DNA of 64,000 nt from Candidatus Gastranaerophilales bacterium. Lineage in GTDB: Bacteria > Cyanobacteriota > Vampirovibrionia > Gastranaerophilales > Gastranaerophilaceae. Where the stretch lies: assembly GCA_944326545.1 (NCBI GenBank), contig CALVEH010000002.1:284961-348960 (forward strand). The letters are read 5' to 3'. Below, in pieces: positions 17,250 to 25,429 of the stretch (position 1 is its first letter; each line of letters opens with the position of its first letter). Both the position numbers and the translations under genes were made by a program. The notes beneath the pieces are model-generated. The model was not told the DNA's origin. It searched no databases and saw only the letters and a list, made by a program, of their open reading frames with translations.

Positions 17250-17870
17250 TTATTTAACCGCCAAAGTTTTATCTACATAGTTTTTTTGTTTGAGTGACTT
17301 ATCATCTGCGTTTGGATTTTTCTTAAAAATCAAATCCATTACGGGGTGTAGTATAATTTGTGACAATATCGGTGCGCACAAAGCAAGTATAAACACTGTT
17401 GCAACGATAGAACTAAACTCTTTTACACCTTTGCCAAAGTGATAATCCTTGTTTGTATGCAAAAGATGAGTAAATTGTTCTTCAAGCTTTTTCTTTGAAG
17501 CTTTATCTTTTGCATTTTTAATTTTTGCTTGAAAATTATCATACAAATCTAATTTTCTTTTATCTTCAGGGTCATTAGCCGCAAATTTTTTGCTTATATG
17601 TTTATATGCAATGTTTTTAAATTTATTAATTAGTCCAAGATACAACCCCAAACAAAAAGACTGGTATAACAATTCTTTTGTTGCTGCATATTTTTTAGAC
17701 TGTTTATTTGCGTGCTTGTCGTAATAAATAAAAGCAGGACGACCTGACGCTTTTAGCGTTGTTTCAACAGCAATTGCACAAACAGTATTCTTTGAAAACT
17801 CAGCAACTTTATGATTTGCAACAACTTTTCTAATATTTATTAATGTTTTTTGAACAGGTGTGACATTCAT
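17250..17870 (-). CDS. Lineage-type membrane-associated protein, paralog of 17874-18386
   Basis: 206 residues of unknown function. An N-terminal part carries GRPAFIYYDKHANKQ and KKYAATKELLYQ. A charged helical insert (about 90-135) follows, then a hydrophobic C-terminal segment ending LHPVMDLIF and NPNAD. The upstream gene shows the same layout (RP, then KYAALREL, then PPVMKKLM and DPNA), so the two are tandem paralogs. The ATG lies 3 nt after the stop of the upstream gene, indicating translational coupling. Confidence 0.65.
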   Translation of the reverse strand: MNVTPVQKTLINIRKVVANHKVAEFSKNTVCAIAVETTLKASGRPAFIYYDKHANKQSKKYAATKELLYQSFCLGLYLGLINKFKNIAYKHISKKFAANDPEDKRKLDLYDNFQAKIKNAKDKASKKKLEEQFTHLLHTNKDYHFGKGVKEFSSIVATVFILALCAPILSQIILHPVMDLIFKKNPNADDKSLKQKNYVDKTLAVK

Positions 17871-17873
17871 ATT

Positions 17874-18386
17874 CTACACTCTCATTCCAGCACGATAATA
17901 CGGCGAATTAGATTTAACTCGATATACGTTGTAATAGTTGTTTGCATTTATTTTTCCAAATGCAGGTTTATTACCGACAGGAGCCACAGGCCCTTGTGCA
18001 TTTGGATCATAGTTTGGCATAAGTTTTTTCATAACAGGGGGCATACCTATGTTACAGAACTTCGGTACAAAATACCCTGCTGCAGCACAAATACCAAGAA
18101 AGGATAAAAAAGACTTTGCATTCTTGTATTTTTGAGAGCCTTTACCGGCAATCAAGCCTGCACAGCTTTCACCAAGAAGCCCCAATGCCATTGTGGTCGG
18201 TACACCAATAAACTCTGTCATTAACTCTCTTAATGCAGCATATTTTCTTGCATCAGGTGATTCTTTTTTATCTGTAATACTTAAAATAGGTCTGACAGTG
18301 CCTTTTCCACAGGCTATTGCCAGTACTGTGTATATGGGTTTGTTATTTTCACCCAGCTTTTCACAAACACTGTGGATAAATTTCAT
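17874..18386 (-). CDS. Lineage-type membrane-associated protein, paralog of 17250-17870
   Basis: 170 residues. It carries the RP...KYAALREL block (about residues 31-54), two hydrophobic helices (about 60-78 and 92-110) and a C-terminal PPVMKKLMPNYDPNA segment, followed by a polar tail with several Asn and Tyr. It is the first gene of a two-gene unit with its paralog downstream. No known domain is recognised. Confidence 0.65.
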   Translation of the reverse strand: MKFIHSVCEKLGENNKPIYTVLAIACGKGTVRPILSITDKKESPDARKYAALRELMTEFIGVPTTMALGLLGESCAGLIAGKGSQKYKNAKSFLSFLGICAAAGYFVPKFCNIGMPPVMKKLMPNYDPNAQGPVAPVGNKPAFGKINANNYYNVYRVKSNSPYYRAGMRV

Positions 18387-18481
18387 TTTTTACACGCTAT
18401 CTTTTGTTATTAATGTAAAGTTTCAACTACAAAATAATTTTAAACCCGGAAAAAATGAAATTCAATATGTAAAATAAATTT

Positions 18482-19261
18482 TTATTCGATAGAATTTATG
18501 GATTTAAGATAATAAACAGCTCTGCTTACATTGTCATAATCTTTTTCGCTCAATATCGGACATCTGAATTCATCATAAGGAATTTCGTAGCATTTTTTAC
18601 CAATAGCGGGTAAAAGATTTTCCATTAATTCTTCATAAGCTTGATAAGAATTGCCAAATTTTGGCGCTTTGTCTACAAAATCTGCACCGCCTATATTTCC
18701 ATCCAGGTAGTACAAAGTTCTGTTCAAGACAGTTTCCATTTTTGCATATCTGTCTTCCGGCAAACTTTTTGAAATACCTACTAGTCTTTCGTCTCCTTTT
18801 GTAGAACAAAACATATTCTTTATCTTAGCTTTTACATTTGCAAAGGCAGAGTCTGCTGCAACTTGTCTTTCTTTTGGTTCCATCAAATCCACAGTAACAA
18901 AGGTTTGTTTGCCAAAATGATTATGGTCATCATTAAAGAAAATTTTGTTATAAGTAGTATCATATTTTTTTGAATGAAAGAAATCATCAATATCCCCGCC
19001 TATTGCAAGAAATTTTCCGTTGCCGAGATTGGATGATTCGAGTTTTTTGCCTATAATTTCCTCAACTTTTTGTTGGAATTTTACCGTATCTCGCCCGTAT
19101 ACATTTTCTTTATACCCAATAGATTGGAGAGTATCACTTGCCGCTTTTAGAAGTTCTCCGTCTTGCTTTTTGGTTGTTTTATATGTTTGAGTTGAAAAAC
19201 TTCCATTTTCTCTGGATTTTACAGTAATAAGGCCTTTAAAAGACAGAGGGGAAATAGACAT
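18482..19261 (-). CDS. SFKG-motif protein of unknown function
   Basis: 259 residues from the ATG at 19261, chosen because GGAG lies 6 nt upstream and the product then starts MSISPLSFKG; an 11-residue longer frame is open. The body is soluble and contains an acidic patch FLAIGGDIDDFFHSK, a basic central helix and TLYYLDGNIGGADFVDKAP. There is no signal peptide. It shares only the N-terminal motif with the proteins at 3697, 11015, 19357 and 43802. Confidence 0.7.
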   Translation of the reverse strand: MSISPLSFKGLITVKSRENGSFSTQTYKTTKKQDGELLKAASDTLQSIGYKENVYGRDTVKFQQKVEEIIGKKLESSNLGNGKFLAIGGDIDDFFHSKKYDTTYNKIFFNDDHNHFGKQTFVTVDLMEPKERQVAADSAFANVKAKIKNMFCSTKGDERLVGISKSLPEDRYAKMETVLNRTLYYLDGNIGGADFVDKAPKFGNSYQAYEELMENLLPAIGKKCYEIPYDEFRCPILSEKDYDNVSRAVYYLKSINSIE

Positions 19262-19356
19262 GTGATTCTCCTTATGTTGTTGTGTTGCTTGCACAAAAAC
19301 ACGCTAACAAAATATTTTGTTAGCTAAATAATTCTATATTACAAAATCTTTAAAAT

Positions 19357-19830
19357 TTAATAATTAGAACTCGGTGGAACTTTAGTCTTTTCGTATTTTT
19401 TTATTAATCTTGGCAGCCACTCAGTAAGGAGTTCATTGTACTTTTTAATATATTTTTCATCAGAAATTTTACAAGGATAATTTCCTGTTGAATAAAAAGC
19501 AAAATCCTTATCATTTTTTACGTGCATAATTTCAAACTCGTTAAGCTCTTCGCCTTTTTTAGTTAGCCTCACCTTATGCCAAGATGAGTTGTTATATAAA
19601 AATTCAAATTCTTTGTTTCCGTTTTTAACACGGATGACAACAGGTTCCGGATTCAAACGGTCGTAAGACTTATGAGCAATGCTTGCACATTTTTCCACAT
19701 ATCCTTGATTTTCTTTTGTAAGAATTTCTTTTACTTTAATAAATTTATCTAAAACTTTGCCTATTCTATCAATCAAACTTCCTGAAAATGAAGGCGCGTA
19801 ATAATTACTTTTGTATGAGTCTATTTTCAT
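19357..19830 (-). CDS. SFSG-motif small protein
   Basis: 157 residues. The N-terminus SYKSNYYAPSFSG closely parallels NTYYTAPSFKR of the glucanotransferase at 11015. The remainder is a soluble alpha/beta domain with KNGNKEFEFLYNNSSWHKVRL. Function unknown. It forms a minus-strand run with the neighbouring SFKG gene but is separated from it by about 95 bp. Confidence 0.65.
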   Translation of the reverse strand: MKIDSYKSNYYAPSFSGSLIDRIGKVLDKFIKVKEILTKENQGYVEKCASIAHKSYDRLNPEPVVIRVKNGNKEFEFLYNNSSWHKVRLTKKGEELNEFEIMHVKNDKDFAFYSTGNYPCKISDEKYIKKYNELLTEWLPRLIKKYEKTKVPPSSNY

Positions 19831-19913
19831 TTATTGTTCCCTGTTTCTAAAAATAGCTAGTGCAATATAAATTATTCACACAAAAGTATCAAAAACACAA
19901 AACATTCTTGTTA

Positions 19914-20099
19914 TTATGCTAACTTATCCAATTTTTTACCAACTAACTCCCCGATTGTATTGAACTTTTTAGGTTCTGGTGTAAAAACAGATTTTAAATA
20001 CTGGTTGATTTTTTCCTGCTGAATATCATCAGCAATATCATCAAATCTGGTTTTAATATCTTTAGGTACTTTGTTAGGGAAATTTTTACCAATACACAT
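19914..20099 (-). CDS. Hypothetical 61-residue protein
   Basis: A short, charged, helical sequence beginning MCIGKNFPNKVP and ending in a Lys-rich helix. AGGAATG about 6 nt upstream could serve as a ribosome site. It sits between the SFSG gene and the nitroreductase. Coding status is uncertain. Confidence 0.4.
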   Translation of the reverse strand: MCIGKNFPNKVPKDIKTRFDDIADDIQQEKINQYLKSVFTPEPKKFNTIGELVGKKLDKLA

Positions 20100-20181
20100 A
20101 CAAACATTCCTTTTCTACTTTAAGTAAGGTAAAAAAAGAAATTGCCTAAAAACAAAGTATTATTAAGAAATATAACCAATA

Positions 20182-21069
20182 TCATCTTATTGAGTTTATT
20201 GAATAATGTTTGAACTTATCAATAAAAGATGCATTTTGTGAAACAAAATCATCTACGGTTGTAAACTCAAATGCTTCCGGCTGAGTTGTACGGCTGTATT
20301 TTATATCGGGTTTGCCAAACAACATTACGTAAGAAACTTTGTAGCCCTCAGGAACCTTAAATTGTTTTGCCAACTCAGGGAAAAGCTGCATACATATTTG
20401 TGCAAAACCGCACCAACAAGTGCCAACACCCAAGCTCGCAGCATAAAGCTCTAAATAACTTAAAGCAATAACAGGGTCAATGTTTACACAGGGTGCATTA
20501 ACAGGAGTTGAAACAACAACCATATGCGGTGCACCTCTGAAAATAACATCTTCACCATTTACCAAAGCATCTTTATAGTGAGAAAACTTTGTCTTGATTT
20601 TACTTACAAACTTTTGTGAAAGAATTTGTATGAGCTTGTTATTAACGTGCGTTCTTATTTTGTCCATTACAGACATATCTTCAACAAAAGCAAAATGCAT
20701 TTTATGAAAGTTGCATCCTGTAGGGGTCCAATTAAGCATATCTTTTAACTTTTGTATTGTTTCCTGCTCCAGGTTCTCTTGTTTGTAGTGTCTTACACTT
20801 CTTCTTGATTTTATAAGATTCAAAATAGAATCAGGGTTTTGAACCCAAACAGGCTCTGAGTTTTCAGGCTTTTTATTCATAATAGAAATTGCCCCGACAG
20901 GACACACTGCCAAGCAGTGCTGGCATTCGATACATCTGTTTTCGCCGTTTTTGGCAAATTTGGGAGTATTATTTTCATCCATTTCAAGTGCGTAAGCTAT
21001 GCAATCTTTTACACAAAGACCACAGTGAATACATTTTTCTTTATCTATATTTAAATTCTTATCTTTCAT
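20182..21069 (-). CDS. Ferredoxin-nitroreductase fusion flavoprotein
   Basis: 295 residues. The N-terminal bacterial ferredoxin domain has two 4Fe-4S motifs (CIHCGLCVKDC and CIECQHCLAVCPVG). It is followed from about residue 85 by a nitroreductase domain starting SRRSVRHY and containing WTPTGCNFH and LGVGTCWCGF. Such fusions are FMN-dependent reductases of anaerobes with unknown physiological substrates. The gene begins 9 nt after the pnuC stop and is probably cotranscribed with it, linking it loosely to pyridine nucleotide metabolism. AAGGAG lies before the ATG. Confidence 0.88.
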   Translation of the reverse strand: MKDKNLNIDKEKCIHCGLCVKDCIAYALEMDENNTPKFAKNGENRCIECQHCLAVCPVGAISIMNKKPENSEPVWVQNPDSILNLIKSRRSVRHYKQENLEQETIQKLKDMLNWTPTGCNFHKMHFAFVEDMSVMDKIRTHVNNKLIQILSQKFVSKIKTKFSHYKDALVNGEDVIFRGAPHMVVVSTPVNAPCVNIDPVIALSYLELYAASLGVGTCWCGFAQICMQLFPELAKQFKVPEGYKVSYVMLFGKPDIKYSRTTQPEAFEFTTVDDFVSQNASFIDKFKHYSINSIR

Positions 21070-21078
21070 AAAAACTCC

Positions 21079-21795
21079 TTAAAAATTTTTCATTTCTTTT
21101 TTCCAAATAACCAAAAAGTATATAGCAAGTATAAAATAAACAACCCACATAACAAGAGTAGAATAAGCTTTTGAACCTTGAATAATCAAACTAAGCCACA
21201 TGCAAGATGACAAACCGTTTACAACAAGCCATATAATCCATTGTTCAATACACCTTTTTACCGTCAAATACATACCAACTACGGATAAAACAGAAGTAAC
21301 AGCATCAAAAACAGGACGACTATCGTTAAAATACGTAAGAACAAAAGTTGCGCAAACACATAATATTAGCGAAATTATAAAAAGAATCAATCGCTCTTTA
21401 TTTGATAATTTGGTTTTTATAATCTCTTTTGTATCTTCCTTAAGATGATTTTTCCACTTAAAAATTCCAACTACCTGCATAGGAAAGTAATAACACATGT
21501 AAAGCAATAAATTCCCCCACAATGCATTTTTAAAAGCCAAATATGAGTAAAAAGACGTACCCATAAGCCCGAAAAAATAGCAGGAAATCTTGCCTTTGCC
21601 AGCAATCACAGTATAAAGAATCCCGCAAAAAGCAGAAATAACAGCAGCTTTGCTATCGTGTAAAATCAAAGCATTGAATACTACGATAAAAAAAACAACC
21701 GATAACCCAATAATTTCTTGTTTTTTCCAACCGCTTAACTCGTATTTTAAAAACTCTTTAAACCGCAATTTGAATAACCTAACATTGATATCCAT
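21079..21795 (-). CDS. pnuC: PnuC-type nicotinamide riboside transporter
   Basis: 238 residues with about seven hydrophobic segments. PnuC features include FKWKNHL after the third or fourth segment and the Trp-rich CIEQWIIWLVVNGLSSCMW region. PnuC mediates facilitated diffusion of nicotinamide riboside, trapped by phosphorylation. The N-terminal 35 residues are hydrophilic. No Shine-Dalgarno is seen, and a strong terminator ends 18 bases upstream of the start on the same strand, so expression may depend on read-through or on a promoter after it. Confidence 0.85.
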   Translation of the reverse strand: MDINVRLFKLRFKEFLKYELSGWKKQEIIGLSVVFFIVVFNALILHDSKAAVISAFCGILYTVIAGKGKISCYFFGLMGTSFYSYLAFKNALWGNLLLYMCYYFPMQVVGIFKWKNHLKEDTKEIIKTKLSNKERLILFIISLILCVCATFVLTYFNDSRPVFDAVTSVLSVVGMYLTVKRCIEQWIIWLVVNGLSSCMWLSLIIQGSKAYSTLVMWVVYFILAIYFLVIWKKEMKNF

Positions 21796-21812
21796 CTGAA
21801 TCGTACAACAGA

Positions 21813-21843
21813 CACAAAAAAAAAGCTCTAATTTTCATTAGAG
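21813..21843 (-). terminator. Rho-independent terminator upstream of pnuC
   Basis: On the minus strand an 8-bp stem GCTCTAAT/ATTAGAGC with a GAAA tetraloop is followed by nine consecutive T. Confidence 0.85.
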
Positions 21844-21960
21844 CAATACTTTTAATAGGAAGGGAAGGTTAGGAAGTTAGGTAGGTTAGTGTTAGTGTGA
21901 AAGTCTCGTCTTATTTAAAATCTTTTTTATTGGTTTCTCGTTTTTTATTTAATGCTTACA
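21813..21960 (-). ncRNA. Candidate C-rich small RNA or pnuC leader
   Basis: On the minus strand a promoter-like TTGAAC (21987-21982) with an AT-rich -10 near 21966-21959 precedes about 145 nt. That stretch contains an unstructured C/U-rich tract including CCTTCCCTTCCT (about 21857-21868), complementary to Shine-Dalgarno sequences. It ends in GCTCTAAT GAAA ATTAGAGC followed by nine T. This layout is that of trans-acting C-rich small RNAs; an attenuated pnuC leader is the alternative. Confidence 0.45.
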
Positions 21961-21969
21961 TATATATAA

Positions 21970-22010
21970 AGTATATACTAAGTTCAAAATTTCACTTTTG
22001 AGTATATACT
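21970..22010. promoter_or_regulatory. Paired AGTATATACT operator-like palindromes
   Basis: Two perfect copies of the self-complementary AGTATATACT (21970-21979 and 22001-22010) lie 31 bp apart centre to centre, close to three helical turns. The first lies in the spacer between a TTGAAC -35 and an AT-rich -10 on the minus strand, a classic repressor position. The same 25-bp context occurs at 2918-2941. Confidence 0.5.
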
Positions 22011-22283
22011 GTTACATTTCTTTACAATTTTCTAAAAAAGTGACATTTGCGCTCAGAAACAGAAATTGTTAAGAAATATTAATTAAGTATATATACTACA
22101 CTTTAAAACTTTTTTTCTTAATATACTTGACTTTAAACCCTAAAAAGTTTAAACTTTTAAGAAATTTGTATATACTCATAAAAATTTTTTAATTCTAACT
22201 AGCAAAAAAAAATTTGTTCATGTTTTAAAGCATGAAAAGACACGATGATATAAAAATGAAACAAGAATAGCCGGAGAGTAAAT

Positions 22284-22646
22284 ATGACAAACTTCGATAA
22301 TAAATTAAATATAAACAATCTTCACAAGACATACACGCCTAGCGCGAAAAAAGAAGATGCAAAACCACAACCTAAGGCAGAAGAAACAACTCCTGAGGTT
22401 ATAAATGACGGTACTCAAGCTGCTGATTCATACGGACGTATTCTCGTACGCAAAGGCAAGTTTGATAATGCAGAAATGGTTCAGAACATAAAAGATTCTA
22501 TTGATTTCTTTGTTCAAAATCCTGAATTAGCTGCAGCCAGCGTAAAAGCAGGCGATGACGCATACGAACTTTTGGAAGCAGCAGGCGTACAAAACGCTTA
22601 TGAAAAATCTTGCTGCGGTGCTTGTGATGCTGCTTATTTAAAATAG
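22284..22646 (+). CDS. Small protein with C-terminal Cys cluster
   Basis: 120 residues, soluble. It has an N-terminal Lys/Pro/Glu-rich linker (about residues 15-40), a helical middle (YGRILVRKGKFDNAEMVQNI) and a C-terminal SCCGACDAAYLK. The CCxxC cluster could bind metal or take part in redox chemistry. GGAGAG lies 6-11 nt before the ATG. The gene lies downstream of the palindrome-rich region and upstream of nadK. Function unknown. Confidence 0.65.
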   Translation: MTNFDNKLNINNLHKTYTPSAKKEDAKPQPKAEETTPEVINDGTQAADSYGRILVRKGKFDNAEMVQNIKDSIDFFVQNPELAAASVKAGDDAYELLEAAGVQNAYEKSCCGACDAAYLK

Positions 22647-22697
22647 CGGCAATTGTAACTAATTTTTTATGTATTAGTTAGTTTTCCACTGTTATAG

Positions 22698-22703
22698 TAT
22701 AAT
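22698..22703 (+). promoter_or_regulatory. -10 box of nadK, implying leaderless mRNA
   Basis: A perfect TATAAT ends 6 nt before the nadK ATG, so transcription would begin at or next to the start codon. No Shine-Dalgarno is present. The -35 is weak. Confidence 0.55.
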
Positions 22704-22709
22704 TCCTTT

Positions 22710-23534
22710 ATGGAAATGCTGTCATTAAAAAACATATCAGTTGTTTATAACGAAGACGTAAAAGAATCTTTAGATGTTGCAAACATAACAAAGAATCTTC
22801 TTTTAAAAAAGGGCTTAGACGCCAAAGTTTCACCGTCTTCAAAATTTGAATCCGACGCATCGCTGGTTATCACAATCGGCGGTGACGGCACTCTGTTAAA
22901 AGCAGCTAGATTTTATGCCCCTAAAAAAACTCCTATTTTAGGGATAAACCTTGGCAGATTAGGTTTTTTGGCCCAAGCAAATATTGATGAAATAGAAGAT
23001 TCTATAGAAAAGCTAATAAAAGGGGAATATAGAATCGAAAGCAGAATGATGCTATCCGCATTTAATGACAATGTTCTTGCTTTGAATGATATTGTTATTA
23101 AGGGAGACTCTTTTTCTCGTACATCTAAACTGTTTTTATCAATAAACGACAAAGTCGTATGTGATTATCTGGCAGATGGTATAATTATTTCGACCCCAAC
23201 TGGTTCAACAGCTTATACTTTGTCCGCAGGCGGGCCTGTTCTTGTCCCAGGGCTTAATGCGATTGTAATTGTACCAATATGTGCTCATACACTAACAGCA
23301 AGACCTCTTGTTATTCCTGCAGAAGAACAAATAAAAATTACAAGCTGTAAAACTTGCAACAAGCTAAAAATGTCTGCGGACGGTCAAGATACAATTGATA
23401 TTTCAAAAGATGACTGTGTTGTAATAAAGAAAAGTAATATAGAAGCAAGGCTCATAATTCTTGAAAAAGAGAACAACGGGTTTTATTCTATATTAAGAGA
23501 AAAACTCCAATGGGGAGTTGCTCCGGAACGTTAG
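22710..23534 (+). CDS. nadK: NAD kinase
   Basis: 274 residues, normal for bacterial NadK, which phosphorylates NAD to NADP with ATP or polyphosphate. Landmarks: the IGGDGTLLKAAR motif (GGDG with catalytic Asp), GINLGRLGFLAQ, and the NAD-binding DGIIISTPTGSTAYTLSAGGP segment. The next gene, recN, begins 1 nt after the stop. PnuC upstream supplies NAD precursor, so the neighbourhood is thematically linked even though the strands differ. Confidence 0.96.
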   Translation: MEMLSLKNISVVYNEDVKESLDVANITKNLLLKKGLDAKVSPSSKFESDASLVITIGGDGTLLKAARFYAPKKTPILGINLGRLGFLAQANIDEIEDSIEKLIKGEYRIESRMMLSAFNDNVLALNDIVIKGDSFSRTSKLFLSINDKVVCDYLADGIIISTPTGSTAYTLSAGGPVLVPGLNAIVIVPICAHTLTARPLVIPAEEQIKITSCKTCNKLKMSADGQDTIDISKDDCVVIKKSNIEARLIILEKENNGFYSILREKLQWGVAPER

Positions 23535-23535
23535 T

Positions 23536-25188
23536 ATGATTAAAACGCTTAAAATAAAAGACTTTATAATTATTGATGAGCTGGAACTTGAGTTTGGCAA
23601 AGGTTTCAATGTTATTACAGGTGAAACAGGTGCCGGCAAAAGTATAATGATTAATGCCATAGACCTTGCTTTTGGTGCCAGAGCTAACAAAGAGCTTATA
23701 AAAACAGGTAAACAAAAAGCATCAATAGAACTCACTATAGAGCTGAAAAAAGAATTACCGCAAGGCTTTATTGATGAATATGGTTTAGAAAGTTTCGGCA
23801 ACGAACTCATTTTATCAAGAGAAATAACAGAATCAGGCTCTCGTTCACGTGTTAACGGCACTTTGGTTACTCAAGATGTCATAAAAACTTTAAGAGAAAT
23901 GCTCATAGACATCCACAGTCAGCATATGACATACACGTACATTCAGCCAAAACACCATATAAGCCTTTTAGACAGCTATGGTGATGACAAGCATAAAAAT
24001 ATACTTGAGTCATACAAAAGTCTTTATAACGATTACGTGAGCGTGTGCAAAAAGCTTGATGAACTAACAAACAAAACAAAACTTGATGAACAACAAATAG
24101 AATTTTTAAAATTTCAAATTGATGAAATAGAATCTGCTCAGATTGAAGACCTTGACGAAGATAAAAAACTTGAAGAAGAATTGAATGTTCTAGCCAATGT
24201 AGAAAAGCTTAAAGAATTAACATATTCAAGCTACTGGGCATTATACGGCGATGACGGCTGCATACTTGATGCGATTGGCAAAGTAAAAACAAATATCTCT
24301 AAAGCTGCAGAAACAGACAACAATCTTGCAGACTACGAAAGCGAAATAATAAATGTACAAGAGTCATTAAGAGAACTTTCTTCAAACCTCAGAAACTACG
24401 CAGAAGCAATGGAACTTGACGAGCAAAGAATGGACGAGGTTCAACAAAGAATAGAAACTCTTGAAAAAGTAAAACGCAAGTACGGAAACACTCTTGAACA
24501 AGTCTTAGAAACCTATGACAAGTTCACTAAAGAATACAACTCTATAGAGTTTTTTGAGGAAGAAATTGCTAATCTTGAAAACAAAAAGTCAGATTGTCTT
24601 GCAAAAATGCAATCAGCAACGGCTATTTTGACAGATTCCCGAAAGGAACTAGCAAAACATCTTTCTGATGTTATGACAAAGCAACTCGAAAATCTCGACA
24701 TGCCAAAAGTTAAGTTTGAAATAAGCATTGAGCCTTGTGAATACAACTCTAACGGCTGCGACAACGTTGAGTTTTTAATTTCAACAAACATATCAGAAGA
24801 ACCAAAACCACTGGCAAAAATTGCATCTGGCGGTGAAATATCAAGAGTAATGCTAGCTATTAAAACAATCTTTGCCAAAGCAGACAATATTGATACAATC
24901 ATCTTTGATGAAATTGATACAGGTATCTCAGGCAATGCTTGTCAGGCTGTTGCACAAACAATTTCAGAACTTGCAAAATCACATCAAATTATTTCAATCA
25001 CTCATCAACCTATCATAGCAGCAAAATCAGATAGACATTTTTACGTAGCCAAAACACAGGATGGACAAACTGCTGTAAAAGTGTATACTTTAAATGAAGA
25101 GAATAAAATCAAAGCCATAGCAATGTTGGCTGCGGGTGAGATTACGGATGACTCCGTAAAATTTGCAAAACAACTAATATACAACTAA
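23536..25188 (+). CDS. recN: DNA repair protein RecN
   Basis: About 550 residues from the ATG at 23536, one nt after the nadK stop; a longer frame from 23518 overlaps nadK. RecN is an SMC-like ATPase for double-strand break repair. The N-terminal Walker A is TGETGAGKSIMINAIDL. A long coiled coil follows (about 150-350). The C-terminal ABC signature is IASGGEISRVMLAIKT, followed by Walker B TIIFDEIDTGISG and SITHQPIIAAK. nadK-recN adjacency is widespread in bacteria. Confidence 0.96.
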   Translation: MIKTLKIKDFIIIDELELEFGKGFNVITGETGAGKSIMINAIDLAFGARANKELIKTGKQKASIELTIELKKELPQGFIDEYGLESFGNELILSREITESGSRSRVNGTLVTQDVIKTLREMLIDIHSQHMTYTYIQPKHHISLLDSYGDDKHKNILESYKSLYNDYVSVCKKLDELTNKTKLDEQQIEFLKFQIDEIESAQIEDLDEDKKLEEELNVLANVEKLKELTYSSYWALYGDDGCILDAIGKVKTNISKAAETDNNLADYESEIINVQESLRELSSNLRNYAEAMELDEQRMDEVQQRIETLEKVKRKYGNTLEQVLETYDKFTKEYNSIEFFEEEIANLENKKSDCLAKMQSATAILTDSRKELAKHLSDVMTKQLENLDMPKVKFEISIEPCEYNSNGCDNVEFLISTNISEEPKPLAKIASGGEISRVMLAIKTIFAKADNIDTIIFDEIDTGISGNACQAVAQTISELAKSHQIISITHQPIIAAKSDRHFYVAKTQDGQTAVKVYTLNEENKIKAIAMLAAGEITDDSVKFAKQLIYN

Positions 25189-25236
25189 AATAAAAGAATA
25201 AAAATTATTACTGCGTCACAATATAGGGGTCTCAAA

Positions 25237-25413
25237 ATGAAAGCGGAAAATTTAATTTATCTTTATGTATTCGCTGTACTAATGTACATTGGTATGAATG
25301 TGTTTCATATCCATTTGAGAATGATTGACAGCTTCTTTATGATGTTGTGCGGCTTATGTGTGATTGTTTCATTGGCTTCAATCGTAAAGATTCTTGCCGA
25401 TAACAAAGAATAA
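25237..25413 (+). CDS. 58-residue membrane protein
   Basis: An ATG frame beginning MKAENLIYLYVF and ending ILADNKE. It has two hydrophobic helices (about residues 6-24 and 31-52) separated by a short HIHLRMID loop. AGGGG lies 10-14 nt upstream of the ATG. It fills the gap between recN and the recombinase gene and ends 16 nt before the latter's start. The hydrophobic pattern and good ribosome site support a real gene, although no family is recognised. Confidence 0.6.
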   Translation: MKAENLIYLYVFAVLMYIGMNVFHIHLRMIDSFFMMLCGLCVIVSLASIVKILADNKE

Positions 25414-25423
25414 GCTCTATAAT
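25394..25423 (+). promoter_or_regulatory. Promoter of xer recombinase, leaderless
   Basis: TTGCCG (25394-25399), an 18-nt spacer and TATAAT (25418-25423), ending 6 nt before the ATG at 25430. No Shine-Dalgarno is visible. Confidence 0.55.
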
Positions 25424-25429
25424 AAATCT

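Larger units (their letters stand above)
21796..22283. other. AT-rich regulatory region between pnuC and a plus-strand gene
   Basis: A 488-bp gap. From left to right it holds a minus-strand terminator (21813-21843), a candidate C-rich RNA, and a minus-strand promoter overlapped by AGTATATACT (21970-21979). A second AGTATATACT (22001-22010) lies 31 bp away, a 12-bp variant AGTATATATACT sits at 22086-22097, and GTATATACT at 22168-22176. A palindrome AAAAGTTTAAACTTTT spans 22143-22158. A plus-strand promoter candidate is TTGACT (22127-22132) with TAAACT 17 nt later. Confidence 0.6.

Noticed and set aside
21796..21960. A known NAD or pnuC-class riboswitch upstream of pnuC
   Set aside because: I could not match any conserved riboswitch core; only a C-rich tract and a terminator are visible.
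22232..22270. A 12-codon ORF (MKRHDDIKMKQE) just before the gene at 22284
   Set aside because: It is too short and Lys/Asp-rich, with no ribosome site; it could occur by chance in AT-rich sequence.
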